64,000 bases of DNA from an uncultured Dyadobacter sp. (GTDB taxonomy: Bacteria > Bacteroidota > Bacteroidia > Cytophagales > Spirosomataceae). The DNA lies in NCBI RefSeq assembly GCF_946482605.1, contig NZ_CAMLSE010000025.1, positions 1 to 64,000 of the forward strand, written 5' to 3'. Positions within the stretch are counted from its first letter, which is position 1; every line of letters begins with the position of its first letter. Both the position numbers and the translations under genes were made by a program. Positions 26,676-36,035 of the stretch are shown here, piece by piece. The notes below the pieces were generated by a model. That model saw nothing but the letters and a program-made list of their open reading frames with translations, made no database searches and was not told the DNA's origin.

Positions 26676-27278
26676 ATGTTCAAAAAAGCTTCTTTGTTCC
26701 TACTGATAGCCGGCCTGGGTTTGATGTCCTGTTCCAAAGATCCCATTAGTGACCTTTCTAACGAAGAATCGCTGGTATATATCACTAACCACGATAAATC
26801 CGCCAATTTCAGTCAGTATAAAACATTCAGCATCGTGGATTCGGTACTGATCGTAGAAAACAATCGCACCGGCACATCCCTCGACGATATCGACCGCGCC
26901 ATACTGCAACGTATCGTAACCAACATGCAGAATCTTGGTTATAAATATGTCGGCCCGAAGGAAAAGCCGGATGTGGGGATTAACGTGACGTGGATTACCA
27001 ATACTTACCTGAACGTGGTTTCACAATACTACGGAGGCTACTGGGGCGGCGGTTACGGGTATGGCTATCCGAACTATTACAATTATGTTGAGACCAGTGA
27101 AAGCTCCTGGCTGATTTCAATGCTGGATTTCAAAAATCCCCAGACGACTCCTTCCGGTAAAACATTCAATGTGATCTGGGATGCCCAGATCCGCGGAGCA
27201 GCGATCGGCGACCAAAACCTCATCGACAAAATGGCGGACTCTGTTTTTGGACAGTCTGATTATCTTAAAATCAAGTAA
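26676..27278 (+). CDS. DUF4136 lipoprotein
   Basis: A 200-residue protein with a lipobox (LMSC, acylated C19), so it is a lipoprotein of the inner or outer membrane. The mature part follows the DUF4136 pattern: FSQYKTFSIVDS near residue 50, a helix (IDRAILQRIVTNMQNLGYK), DVGINVTW, a Gly/Tyr-rich turn (YYGGYWGGGYGYGYPNYYNY) and the WDAQIRGAAI end. Function of the family is unknown. A beta-barrel gene starts one base after its stop, so the two are co-transcribed and may form an envelope complex. Confidence 0.88.
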   Translation: MFKKASLFLLIAGLGLMSCSKDPISDLSNEESLVYITNHDKSANFSQYKTFSIVDSVLIVENNRTGTSLDDIDRAILQRIVTNMQNLGYKYVGPKEKPDVGINVTWITNTYLNVVSQYYGGYWGGGYGYGYPNYYNYVETSESSWLISMLDFKNPQTTPSGKTFNVIWDAQIRGAAIGDQNLIDKMADSVFGQSDYLKIK

Positions 27279-27279
27279 A

Positions 27280-27939
27280 ATGAAACGAATCATCATTGTT
27301 GCCCTTTTTCTTGCCGGTGTACTACCCGCTTACGCTCAGGAAAAACCGAAGCTGTATACCATTGCCTCTCCTTTTGAACGCTATACCCATTACCTTGCAA
27401 CCGCGCGCTTTATGGGTGCCGTTCCAATGGGCTCTTTCAAGGATAATTACATCGATAAGTCGTCATTCCAGAATTTTTCATTGTCCATTGAGTGGATCCT
27501 GAGAAACTCTCCGCTGTCCGTAGGAGGTGAAATCGGATCGACTTACTTCGAAAAGCGTATTCCCAGGGGATTATACGAAGGCGATCAGGGTACCATCTCG
27601 GCAGTGCAGACGCGGACGATCTCACAATATCCGGTTGAGCTTTTTGCCAACTATCATTTTTTGCCTAAAACATCGCAGGTACAGCCCTATGTGCAGATCA
27701 GCGGAGGAGCCAGCATACTGGACTACACCGTTTACTACGGCAGCCTTAGCTCTCAGGACCAAAAAGTAAGGCTCAAATATGGTATCGGTGCCGGATCCAA
27801 GTTCTTTTTCAAGAAGGACGGATCATTCGGCGTCGACGTACGCGTTAAGTACGACGGCACTGCATACAAATATGACTATATCGATAAAGGTATATCGTCC
27901 GTAAACGGATCGATCGGCGTGTTCTATCGTTGGTGGTAA
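27280..27939 (+). CDS. Outer-membrane beta-barrel protein, unknown function
   Basis: A 219-residue protein starting at the ATG at 27280, which opens a signal peptide (MKRIIIVALFLAGVLPAYAQ). The mature part shows alternating strands typical of small eight-stranded barrels (PLSVGGEIGSTYF, VELFANYHFLP, VQPYVQISGGASILDYTVYY, VRLKYGIGAGSKFFF) and ends SVNGSIGVFYRWW with a C-terminal aromatic residue. It follows the DUF4136 lipoprotein gene by one base and precedes the 722-residue gene by 10 bases. Confidence 0.75.
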   Translation: MKRIIIVALFLAGVLPAYAQEKPKLYTIASPFERYTHYLATARFMGAVPMGSFKDNYIDKSSFQNFSLSIEWILRNSPLSVGGEIGSTYFEKRIPRGLYEGDQGTISAVQTRTISQYPVELFANYHFLPKTSQVQPYVQISGGASILDYTVYYGSLSSQDQKVRLKYGIGAGSKFFFKKDGSFGVDVRVKYDGTAYKYDYIDKGISSVNGSIGVFYRWW

Positions 27940-27949
27940 CAATCTCATT

Positions 27950-30118
27950 GTGGCACATAAAAAGAAAGGTTTGTCTAAAACATCGCTTATCTGGATTGGT
28001 GGCGTTTTCGCATTTCTGATCGGTTCCGGCCTCTGGGCCTGGAACCGTTTCGGGTCTTCGAGCCACAAAGTATATTCCGAAGTCACAGCAGGGTTTCCGG
28101 TAGCTCGGACCCTTGACTCTGCATCCAATGCCTGTGATCTGGTCATCAGGCGCTACCGGCAGATCGGCCGTGAGATGCAGTTTGAGTTGGCAGCTAATGC
28201 AGGCGGTCTGTCCCCATATGACGTCAGCATTACACAAAACGGCAAAATACAAACCTTCCAGGCGGTGGCACATCGCTATGGCACCTGGCTTACGCTCCAG
28301 GATGTAACAGTTTCGGACGGCGAAGCACAGATCAAGGTAAGCAGCCTCGGCCAGGCGGGGTGCCAGACCAGTGCTGCATTCAACTTCAATGGAGCCCTAA
28401 GCAAAGAGATTCCCGAAGTAAGCGACTGGATCCGGCAAGGGAGCAAGGACAATTGGCTCGATGTCAGGCCGGTTAGAAAAGACGGCAAGCTTTATCTGCG
28501 CGATTTCGCTAACTACAACGACAGCCGCACGAAAGTGGTCATGATCGACGGTATTGTCGTCAATGGCCTGGAAAACGGAATCGAGGTAAAACCCGGATAC
28601 CTCTATTCGGTTACAGCCCGGTGGATCGACGCACCTTACAACGACTGGTGGAATGCGGCCAGAAACCGCACCGTACGGCAGCAAAATATCTGGCTGTCAG
28701 GCCGCGCTGATGTCCCAAAAGGAACAGGGCTAACCCGGATCGATATTCCCGACTGGTTTTCTCCGTCACGCACTACCAATGTCGATTTCGACACCCGGTT
28801 TCCGGAGTTCCAGCCCATTCGCGGGAAGCTGGTAGCGCAATACCGGCTGAACAACTATGTTCCCTCAACCAATTACTATAACCGCGGCATCGGGTACCTG
28901 GCTGGTACGGAGAAAGAGTTTGCTCCCGAGAAGCTGCATTACACCGCTACGCCCAACTATTTTGGCGATAAAGATGAAAAGTGGTTCGCCCAGCTTTCAA
29001 AGGAACAAGTGGAAGCGCTGGCAGGCGTGCCTGGTTTCGGGATATATGCCTACGACTTTGAATTCTGGAGTCAGCATTATCCGAAAGAAGTCATCCAGCG
29101 GTTGATCTGGTTCTCAAAGGTTGTGCGGAAAAATCATCCTGACATGCATTTGATGGATTATTGGGGCGGCGGTGCCTACACCAACCCGCATATCAATACC
29201 GTGGGAGGCGCTAAGCCCGGGGATTTTGTCAGGGATTACAGTGAACCGAAGGCCAACAATCCGAATTTCGACCCGCTGCCTAACGGAGAAAGTTTCCGCG
29301 AAGTATTCAACACCACTCCGATCGACGTTTATCCGAAGCCGATGTTCGCTACCGACGCTGCGGGTAATTCACCAAACAATTTTGTACTGCTTTCGGCGAT
29401 CCATTCGCTAAGAATCAATCAGCTCATTCCTTATCAGAAGAACAACAAGTTTATCTTCTACGGTTGGAACCGGTATATGCCGCTTTACAAGGATCCGATC
29501 GTTCCCTGGAACTACCAGCTGACAGATCCCAAGGGAGAGCTGATCATGAACCAGCTTGAAATGATGCCAGCGAGCCAGGCACTCAGCTTTTCACTGTTCT
29601 CGCTCATCATGTTCGATGGTTATTACCTTTGGCATGACGGAGGCCCGAATGCTAAGAACCCTAATGCTTACAAATTATCCAAAGATATGTGGGGCTGGGG
29701 CTACGAATGGTATCCGGCCGATGGCAAAACACCCGAGGGAGAAGTCGGCAGGAACACCAGCGGCGGAACAGCCGCCCCATACTGGGATTTCCCGACCGAA
29801 TACTACGCGCTGGGCAACTGGATGGCCAAGCAGGTCGAAGATGTCCTGACCGGCGGTAAAAATCAGGACCTTGCATTCCAGCTCGATGGCCGGTGGATCG
29901 AACCCAAAAAAGAGCAGGCCCTGCTAGCCATTGAGTCGAAGCAGCCGTTTGTTACGTCCATTGTGAAAGGCAACCAGATCGTGGTTCTTGCCGTAGATTC
30001 TTTCCAGCAACCGCAGGCTAGCCGTTCCATTAAGGTCCGTCTGCCCGACGGCAGCACGTCCGATATTGAGTTGTACGGAAACTGGCCGGGCTTGTATCGG
30101 GGAACATTGAAAAAATAA
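27950..30118 (+). CDS. Uncharacterised 722-residue membrane-anchored protein
   Basis: I do not recognise this protein. It starts with GTG at 27950. A cytoplasmic lysine-rich stretch and one membrane helix (about 13-31, LIWIGGVFAFLIGSGLWAW) place the rest outside the cytoplasm. Residues 40-290 look like beta-rich domains. The region from about 350 to 640 is rich in Trp, Tyr, Asp and His (YAYDFEFWSQHYP, HLMDYWGGGAYTNPH, FYGWNRYMPLY, FDGYYLWHDGG) and could be a glycosidase-like barrel. The last 80 residues look like a beta-sandwich. Operon with the lipoprotein and barrel genes; a 48-bp palindromic terminator follows. The glycosidase idea is only an inference from composition. Confidence 0.6.
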   Translation: MAHKKKGLSKTSLIWIGGVFAFLIGSGLWAWNRFGSSSHKVYSEVTAGFPVARTLDSASNACDLVIRRYRQIGREMQFELAANAGGLSPYDVSITQNGKIQTFQAVAHRYGTWLTLQDVTVSDGEAQIKVSSLGQAGCQTSAAFNFNGALSKEIPEVSDWIRQGSKDNWLDVRPVRKDGKLYLRDFANYNDSRTKVVMIDGIVVNGLENGIEVKPGYLYSVTARWIDAPYNDWWNAARNRTVRQQNIWLSGRADVPKGTGLTRIDIPDWFSPSRTTNVDFDTRFPEFQPIRGKLVAQYRLNNYVPSTNYYNRGIGYLAGTEKEFAPEKLHYTATPNYFGDKDEKWFAQLSKEQVEALAGVPGFGIYAYDFEFWSQHYPKEVIQRLIWFSKVVRKNHPDMHLMDYWGGGAYTNPHINTVGGAKPGDFVRDYSEPKANNPNFDPLPNGESFREVFNTTPIDVYPKPMFATDAAGNSPNNFVLLSAIHSLRINQLIPYQKNNKFIFYGWNRYMPLYKDPIVPWNYQLTDPKGELIMNQLEMMPASQALSFSLFSLIMFDGYYLWHDGGPNAKNPNAYKLSKDMWGWGYEWYPADGKTPEGEVGRNTSGGTAAPYWDFPTEYYALGNWMAKQVEDVLTGGKNQDLAFQLDGRWIEPKKEQALLAIESKQPFVTSIVKGNQIVVLAVDSFQQPQASRSIKVRLPDGSTSDIELYGNWPGLYRGTLKK

Positions 30119-30123
30119 AAATG

Positions 30124-30171
30124 CTGAAAAGAAGAAAAGCTCACTTGCAAGTGAGCTTTTCTTCTTTTCAG
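30124..30171. terminator. 48-bp perfect palindromic terminator
   Basis: Two perfectly complementary 24-base arms (30124-30147 and 30148-30171) with no spacer. The core GCTCACTTG/CAAGTGAGC is flanked by A-rich (left) and T-rich (right) sequence. It starts 6 bp after the 722-residue gene and includes the stop codon of the convergent pheA, so one element serves both strands. Confidence 0.88.
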
Positions 30172-31241
30172 GCGACTCTTACATAACTTCCGAGCCATTT
30201 GAGATGCGTTCCATACTTGTGCATGATCTCTTGCACCTGCGGATCGTCCATATGCCCGAGGAACTCTACCAGGAACCAGGCCCTGAAAGATGCTTCGCCC
30301 CGCAGCGGGCGGCTTTCGATCTTGGTGAGGTTAATCCCCCTGTCATTGAAGTCTTTCAAAAACTCGTACAACACACCCGGCCGGTTGGTATTCGGCAAAT
30401 TGGCGATAACGGTCGTTTTGTCGTCGTTGCTTTTTACATTGGCAAATTCCTTGGCCAGGATCAAGAACCGTGTCTGGTTCTGGTCGCTGTCTTCGATGTT
30501 ATCAAAAAGGATCGGTACGCCAAATAACCTCGCGGAGATGGACGAGCATATTGCGGCTGCGTCGGGTTCGTCTGCTGCCAGCTTGGCTGCTTTCGAAGTA
30601 GAATCGACCGGCACCAGTTCAATGCCCATGCCTTCCAGGTATTCACTGATAAATTTCCCGCATTGCCTGAATGCGATGTCTTTCGAATAAATCCTGCGGA
30701 TCGCTTTCAGGCTATCCGACTGGGATGCGAAGGTAAAGTGTACTTTCAGCAGCATTTCGGCTACTATCGACAGATTTTTTTCCCGTAAAAAATCAACGGT
30801 TTCGATCACGATCCCCTCCTGGTTGTTCTCGATCGGAACAACACCAAATTTTGCCCGGCCCGTTTCTACACTTTCAAACACCGAATGGATCGTTGGCAAC
30901 ACCAGGTATTCGCTCATGGCTCCAAACCGCCCCTCTGCCGCCTGATGCGTGAAACTCCCTTCGGGTCCGAGGTAGGAAACTCTTTCCGGTAATTCTAGAT
31001 TACGTGATACAGCAAAGATCTCGAAGAAAATGGCATCGATCGCCTGGCGGGTCAGCAGCCCGGTGTTGTGACTGGCGAGCCGGTCAAGGATCTGCTTTTC
31101 GCGCTCCGGCCGGTAAATAATGGATTGTGAGGACCGTTTCAGTTCACCCACCGTTTTGACGAGCTCCATACGCTCGTTCAAAATGCTCAATAATTGATCG
31201 TCTATCCCGTCGATCCTATTTCTTAATTCCTGTAATTCCAC
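30168..31241 (-). CDS. pheA: Bifunctional chorismate mutase / prephenate dehydratase
   Basis: A 357-residue cytoplasmic enzyme of phenylalanine synthesis: chorismate to prephenate to phenylpyruvate. The chorismate mutase domain covers residues 1-85 (LRNRIDGIDDQLLSILNERM, YRPEREKQIL). The prephenate dehydratase domain begins with GPEGSFTHQ (92-100), and an ACT regulatory domain near 275-357 contains NRPGVLYEFL and the ESRP motif that binds phenylalanine for feedback control. The stop codon lies inside the palindromic terminator shared with the convergent gene. No other aromatic amino-acid genes are near. Confidence 0.94.
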   Translation of the reverse strand: MELQELRNRIDGIDDQLLSILNERMELVKTVGELKRSSQSIIYRPEREKQILDRLASHNTGLLTRQAIDAIFFEIFAVSRNLELPERVSYLGPEGSFTHQAAEGRFGAMSEYLVLPTIHSVFESVETGRAKFGVVPIENNQEGIVIETVDFLREKNLSIVAEMLLKVHFTFASQSDSLKAIRRIYSKDIAFRQCGKFISEYLEGMGIELVPVDSTSKAAKLAADEPDAAAICSSISARLFGVPILFDNIEDSDQNQTRFLILAKEFANVKSNDDKTTVIANLPNTNRPGVLYEFLKDFNDRGINLTKIESRPLRGEASFRAWFLVEFLGHMDDPQVQEIMHKYGTHLKWLGSYVRVA

Positions 31242-31349
31242 AAAGACACATTAAATATGATGATCAACAGAGAGGTACGTTTAACATATAGAGTAACGGC
31301 CCGTTTCGAACGACGTTACTTGACCGTCCAAAGATAGTGAAAGGGAGCA

Positions 31350-33221
31350 CTATCCTGCGAGCGCAAGTTCTTCCACATTCTTCTCCACTTTCAGGTTATC
31401 GATAATAAAGCGCTGCCTTTCAGGCGTATTCTTGCCCATAAAATAGCTCAACAGTTTCTGGATAGAAGTTTCCTTCTGAAGAATCACCGGCTCTACCTTC
31501 ATATCTTCTCCGATGAACTTCCCAAACTCTTCCGGTGAGATCTCCCCAAGTCCCTTGAAACGGGTAATCTCGGGCTTGCTCCCCAGCTTCGCAATCGCGG
31601 CCTGCTTTTCCTCTTCACTGTAACAATAGATCGTTTCCTTCTTGTTGCGCACTCTGAATAACGGGGTTTCCAATACAAAAAGGTGCCCGTTCCGCACCAG
31701 ATCCGGAAAGAATTGCAGGAAAAAGGTCAATAATAACAAACGGATGTGCATTCCGTCCACGTCGGCATCGGTTGCGATGATAATGCGGTTGAAACGAAGG
31801 TTTTCCACACCATTCTCCACATCGAGTGCATGCTGCAGCAGGTTGAACTCTTCGTTTTCATAAACAATCTTTTTAGTCAGCCCGAAACAATTCAGCGGCT
31901 TACCCCGCAAGCTGAACACAGCCTGGGTCTGAATATCGCGCGACTTGGTAATAGACCCGCTGGCCGAATCCCCTTCCGTGATGAAGAGTGTCGTCTCGTA
32001 CCGCTGGTCGCTCTTCGCATCGGTCAGGTGCAACCGGCAGTCGCGCAGTTTTTTATTGTGCAGATTGGCTTTTTTCGCACGGTCATTGGCCAGCTTCTTG
32101 ATCCCCGCCAGTTCCTTCCGTTCACGCTCCGACTGTTCGATCCGCTTTTTCAATGCGTCACGCGATTCGGGGTTCATGTGCAGATAATTGTCGAGTCTTT
32201 CTTTGACAAAATCGTTGACAAATGTCCGTACCGTAGTGCTGTTGGGGTCGGGCGTAATGGTATTCGAACCCAGCTTGGTTTTGGTCTGGGACTCGAACAC
32301 GGGCTCCTGAACGCGGATCGCAACGGCTCCGATAATCGACGACCGGATATCTTCCGGCGCATAGTCTTTCCCGAAGTGTTCACGCACCGCACGAACTATC
32401 GCTTCCCTGAATGCAGCTAAATGCGTACCACCCTGTGTCGTATACTGACCATTCACAAATGAATAGTACTCTTCACCATACTGATTACCATGCGTCATTG
32501 CCAATTCAATATCCTCACCCTTCAGATGAATGATCGGATAGCGCAGAGTTTCCGCGTCGGACTTGCTTCGGAGCAAGTCGAGCAGGCCATTCTGGGAGAA
32601 GTATTTCTGCCCGTTGAAGTTGATCGTCAGTCCCGCATTGAGATAGCAGTAATTCCAGATCATATTATCGAGGTACTGCGGGATATATCTGAAATTCTTA
32701 AAAATTGTTCCGTCCGGCTCAAATGCTATGTGCGTGCCGTTCCGCTGACTGCTGGTGCCTTCATCCGATTCGCTCAGAAGCCCTCCCTGATGAAACTCGG
32801 CACTTTTGGTCTTGCCATCGCGAAACGACTGCACACGGAAATGACTGGACAGCGCATTGACTGCCTTGGTACCGACCCCATTCAATCCGACCGACTTTTG
32901 AAAGGCACCCGAGTCGTACTTCCCTCCGGTATTGATTTTGGAAACGCAATCCACCACTTTCCCAAGCGGAATGCCACGGCCATAATCGCGCACTTCCACC
33001 CGGTGTTCGGATATCTTGATCTCGATGGTTTTCCCGTTGCCCATCATATGCTCATCGATGGAGTTATCGACGATTTCTTTGACAAGCACGTAGATTCCGT
33101 CGTCAACAGACGAGCCATCCCCGAGCTTCCCGATATACATCCCGGGCCTCAGGCGGATATGTTCCTTCCAGTCGAGTGACCGGATACTGCTCTCGTCGTA
33201 TTGAACATTTGTACTTTCCAT
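31350..33221 (-). CDS. parE: DNA topoisomerase IV subunit B
   Basis: Type IIA topoisomerase ATPase subunit, 623 residues. GHKL ATPase motifs are present (E49 and N53 in [18 protein letters not shown] at 79-85, [14 protein letters not shown]). The transducer domain and TOPRIM domain (EGDSASG at 416-422, DADVDG at 485-490) follow. The length and the TEGDSASGS form fit ParE rather than GyrB. With ParC it decatenates chromosomes. ParC is not next to it here: the downstream minus-strand gene is pheA, 108 bp away. Confidence 0.92.
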   Translation of the reverse strand: MESTNVQYDESSIRSLDWKEHIRLRPGMYIGKLGDGSSVDDGIYVLVKEIVDNSIDEHMMGNGKTIEIKISEHRVEVRDYGRGIPLGKVVDCVSKINTGGKYDSGAFQKSVGLNGVGTKAVNALSSHFRVQSFRDGKTKSAEFHQGGLLSESDEGTSSQRNGTHIAFEPDGTIFKNFRYIPQYLDNMIWNYCYLNAGLTINFNGQKYFSQNGLLDLLRSKSDAETLRYPIIHLKGEDIELAMTHGNQYGEEYYSFVNGQYTTQGGTHLAAFREAIVRAVREHFGKDYAPEDIRSSIIGAVAIRVQEPVFESQTKTKLGSNTITPDPNSTTVRTFVNDFVKERLDNYLHMNPESRDALKKRIEQSERERKELAGIKKLANDRAKKANLHNKKLRDCRLHLTDAKSDQRYETTLFITEGDSASGSITKSRDIQTQAVFSLRGKPLNCFGLTKKIVYENEEFNLLQHALDVENGVENLRFNRIIIATDADVDGMHIRLLLLTFFLQFFPDLVRNGHLFVLETPLFRVRNKKETIYCYSEEEKQAAIAKLGSKPEITRFKGLGEISPEEFGKFIGEDMKVEPVILQKETSIQKLLSYFMGKNTPERQRFIIDNLKVEKNVEELALAG

Positions 33222-33302
33222 ATTTATAACTATTCTTTTAGGAGTATTCCCGTTTTTGAAGTGGTATTTTAATAATTTTAATCTTTTGTCGTTAGCCTGT
33301 TA

Positions 33303-33310
33303 TAACTTTG
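33303..33310 (+). promoter_or_regulatory. Possible Bacteroidota -7 element upstream of the polysaccharide operon
   Basis: TAACTTTG matches the Bacteroidota -7 consensus TAnnTTTG about 190 bp upstream of the first operon gene. The nearest TTTG (33285-33288) is only 14 bases upstream, shorter than the usual spacing, so the call is weak. Confidence 0.3.
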
Positions 33311-33495
33311 CCCGGCTTTATGATAACCGGCCCCGATTAATAGAAATTCTTTAAAAATAGGAAAAATCTAATTTACTTTGCCATGATATACACATCCGCA
33401 ATATTCCGTGTACTCGAATCCCAAATTCAAAAATACTAGTCTTACACATAGTTTTAATGAATTTCCAGACTTTCAATAGTACAATAATTCTTCTT

Positions 33496-36033
33496 ATGAA
33501 CAGATCCAGGTTGGCTAAAAGTTATAAATCTCTACTCCCCTATTTCCTCAGTTTAATCATTTCTTTACCCGCTTTTGCACAGGTTACGGCTCCCGCACCG
33601 TCTTCGGGCAATGCGGCACCGAGTTCGACCGGCGCTCAAGGCACTCCGCAATCCGGTGCTCCAAGAGGTAACTCAACAGGTAACTCTACCGGAAATGCAC
33701 CCTCAGGCCCCGGGAACCAGCAATCGGGGGCCCAGGGTGGAAATCAACAAGGTGGCAACCAGCAGACAGGAAACCAGCAGGGTGACGGACAGGGCGGCGA
33801 CAAAGGAAAAGCAAACCAGAATGCTCAAAATGGTGAAGGTGGCGGCGAGCAAAGCAAAATTAACACCAGCACCAGCACCACGCTGACACCCGAGGAGCAG
33901 CAGAAAGAAGCACTTCGCCTGAAGATATACGGCTATTCGATTTTCGCAGATAAAAATCTGGCTCCAATTCCGGATATGCAGGTCGTTACCCCAACCAACT
34001 ATGTAGTAGGCCCGCAAGACGAACTCAAAATTTACCTCTATAACTACGCAGAAAGCACTTACGAGGTGGTCGTCAATAAAGATGGCTTCATCAGCATTCC
34101 GCGGGTGGGTAATGTGATGGTGGCCGGACGTACCATTGAGGAAATCAGAAAGATCCTGATCGACAAATTTGCCAAGTTTGTACCTGGTATGATCGGCGCG
34201 GGCGGCGAAACCGCCAGAACGAAATTGATGGTTACGCTGGGTGATGTACGCTCTGTCAAGGTTTTCGTGACCGGCGAGGTGATTAATCCCGGAACTTACA
34301 CTGTCTCCTCCCTTTCCTCCGCATTCAATGCACTGTACCAGGCCGGAGGCCCTAACGAAATTGGATCTTTCCGTGAAGTTCGCGTTGTGCGCCAGGGCAA
34401 GGTAATCTCACGCATGGACATCTATGATTATCTTGTAAATGGTAAAATCGACGGTGATATCCGCGTTCAGGAAAACGACAACGTCGTGGTGGGATACTAT
34501 TTGAAGCGCACTGAAATCGCCGGGATGGTAAAGCGTCCGGGTATTTATGAACTGAAACCGGAAGAAAAACTGGGCGATGTGTTGCGTTATGCAGGAGGTT
34601 TCAACGACAAAGCATACCGCGCCAGATTGAAAATCCAGCGGATTACGTCCAGAGAACGCAAGATCCTGGATGTCTCGGAAAGCGAATATGATAGCTTTGA
34701 AATGGCCACCGGAGACTCGATCAATGTGGAAACCGTGCTTGACCGGTATGAAAACATCGTAACGATCGAAGGGGCTGTAATGCGTCCGGGAGAATACTCG
34801 CTCGACAACAGCCCGTCCCTTAAGAAACTGATCGAAAATGCCCAGGGAATGCGTGAAGATGCGTTCGTGGGACGTATCAATGTACTCAGGACACGTGAAG
34901 ACCTGACTATCCAGACTATTCCGATCAATTATACCGACGTTTTGAACAATGTTACTCCGGACCTCATCCTGACCCGTTTGGATCAAATAGTGGTTCCTTC
35001 CAGATTTGAAATGGCCGAAACGGCGTACATTAGTGTGGAGGGTGAGGTGAACAACACGAAGATCGGAGAAAATGAAGGCAAATTTCCTTACACTGCGGAC
35101 ATTACGCTGGAAGATGTCCTCGTTCAGGCGGGAGGCTTGAAAGAATCGGCTTACACTTCTGAAATTGAAGTAGTTCGGAGAAAAAGAAACTCGGTGGCTG
35201 GTGCAGCGAATGCGCAGATTTCCGAAGTCTATAAGTTTAATGTAAACAGGGACCTTTCCCTGAATGCCAAAGCAACCAATTTTGTGCTGTTCCCATTTGA
35301 CCAGGTTATCGTTCGGAAATCTCCCAACTACGTAGAGCAGCAAACTGTGTTTGTAGAGGGAGAAGTCCTTGTTAACGGCCCTTATACGATCATTAACAAA
35401 AACGACAAGATCAGCGACATTATCAAAAGAGCCGGCGGATTGACCGAACTCGCTTATCCCGAAGGTGCGACCCTTCTTCGTCGTACGGTTGTGAAAAACC
35501 TCGATGAAGCAGTGGATTACGAGCAAGTGCAGCAGACCGAAAAAAGCATTAAACAGGGAACCTTAACCGGCGACCTCCCGAATGTGAAGGAAGAAAAAAT
35601 CGGTATCGTATTGAAAAACATTCTGAAAAACCCAGGCTCATTCGAAGATCTGGTGGTTCAGGAAGGCGATATTATCCGAATTCCGAAACGTCTTGAAACC
35701 GTTCAGGTTGCTGGTTCCGTCTTGTATCCTACGACGGTGAAGTATGGAAAAGGAATGAATTTCACTGACTATATCTCACAGTCGGGTGGCTTTACGGTAC
35801 AATCGCTCAGAAAGAGCTCATACATCAAATATCCTAACGGTAATATCGACAGAACCAGGAGATTCCTATTCTTCAACGTGTACCCGAAAGTACAGCCGGG
35901 ATCAGAGATTTTCGTACCAACCAGAGCTGCTCCTGCACTGAATCCGCAACAAACTATTGCTACCGCTACCGGTTTACTAGGTTCGGTGATGTCATTGATT
36001 TTAGCAGTACTTGCTTTCCGTTCAATAAACTAA
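33496..36033 (+). CDS. Outer-membrane polysaccharide export protein with SLBB repeats (Wza/KpsD-like)
   Basis: An 845-residue protein. I favour the ATG at 33496, which starts a clean signal peptide (MNRSRLAKSYKSLLPYF, ending AFAQ); an ATG at 33457 is in frame and would add 13 residues. After the signal comes a low-complexity Gly/Asn/Gln linker of roughly 100 residues. Then comes the Poly_export domain (VVGPQDELKIYLYNYAEST, VNKDGFISIPRVGNVMVAGR) and several SLBB domains, seen as repeated V-x-GEV-x-x-PG-Y segments (VFVTGEVINPGTYTVS, VTIEGAVMRPGEYSLDNS, VFVEGEVLVNGPYTI, VQVAGSVLYP). The C-terminus is a membrane helix (ATGLLGSVMSLILAVLAF). It would form the outer-membrane exit for the polysaccharide. 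First gene of the operon; the PCP gene follows 2 bp later. Confidence 0.9.
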   Translation: MNRSRLAKSYKSLLPYFLSLIISLPAFAQVTAPAPSSGNAAPSSTGAQGTPQSGAPRGNSTGNSTGNAPSGPGNQQSGAQGGNQQGGNQQTGNQQGDGQGGDKGKANQNAQNGEGGGEQSKINTSTSTTLTPEEQQKEALRLKIYGYSIFADKNLAPIPDMQVVTPTNYVVGPQDELKIYLYNYAESTYEVVVNKDGFISIPRVGNVMVAGRTIEEIRKILIDKFAKFVPGMIGAGGETARTKLMVTLGDVRSVKVFVTGEVINPGTYTVSSLSSAFNALYQAGGPNEIGSFREVRVVRQGKVISRMDIYDYLVNGKIDGDIRVQENDNVVVGYYLKRTEIAGMVKRPGIYELKPEEKLGDVLRYAGGFNDKAYRARLKIQRITSRERKILDVSESEYDSFEMATGDSINVETVLDRYENIVTIEGAVMRPGEYSLDNSPSLKKLIENAQGMREDAFVGRINVLRTREDLTIQTIPINYTDVLNNVTPDLILTRLDQIVVPSRFEMAETAYISVEGEVNNTKIGENEGKFPYTADITLEDVLVQAGGLKESAYTSEIEVVRRKRNSVAGAANAQISEVYKFNVNRDLSLNAKATNFVLFPFDQVIVRKSPNYVEQQTVFVEGEVLVNGPYTIINKNDKISDIIKRAGGLTELAYPEGATLLRRTVVKNLDEAVDYEQVQQTEKSIKQGTLTGDLPNVKEEKIGIVLKNILKNPGSFEDLVVQEGDIIRIPKRLETVQVAGSVLYPTTVKYGKGMNFTDYISQSGGFTVQSLRKSSYIKYPNGNIDRTRRFLFFNVYPKVQPGSEIFVPTRAAPALNPQQTIATATGLLGSVMSLILAVLAFRSIN
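33589..33890 (+). repeat. Low-complexity Gly/Asn/Gln-rich coding repeat
   Basis: Inside the export protein gene, just after the signal peptide, short units encoding GNSTGNSTGNAP and GGNQQGGNQQTGNQQGDGQG recur. The result is a flexible linker between the signal peptide and the first folded domain. Repeats of this kind can expand or contract. Confidence 0.7.
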
Positions 36034-36035
36034 CC

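Noticed and set aside
34408..35526. Long minus-strand open frame inside the export protein gene
   Set aside because: It is the antisense of a well-supported gene and has no domain features.
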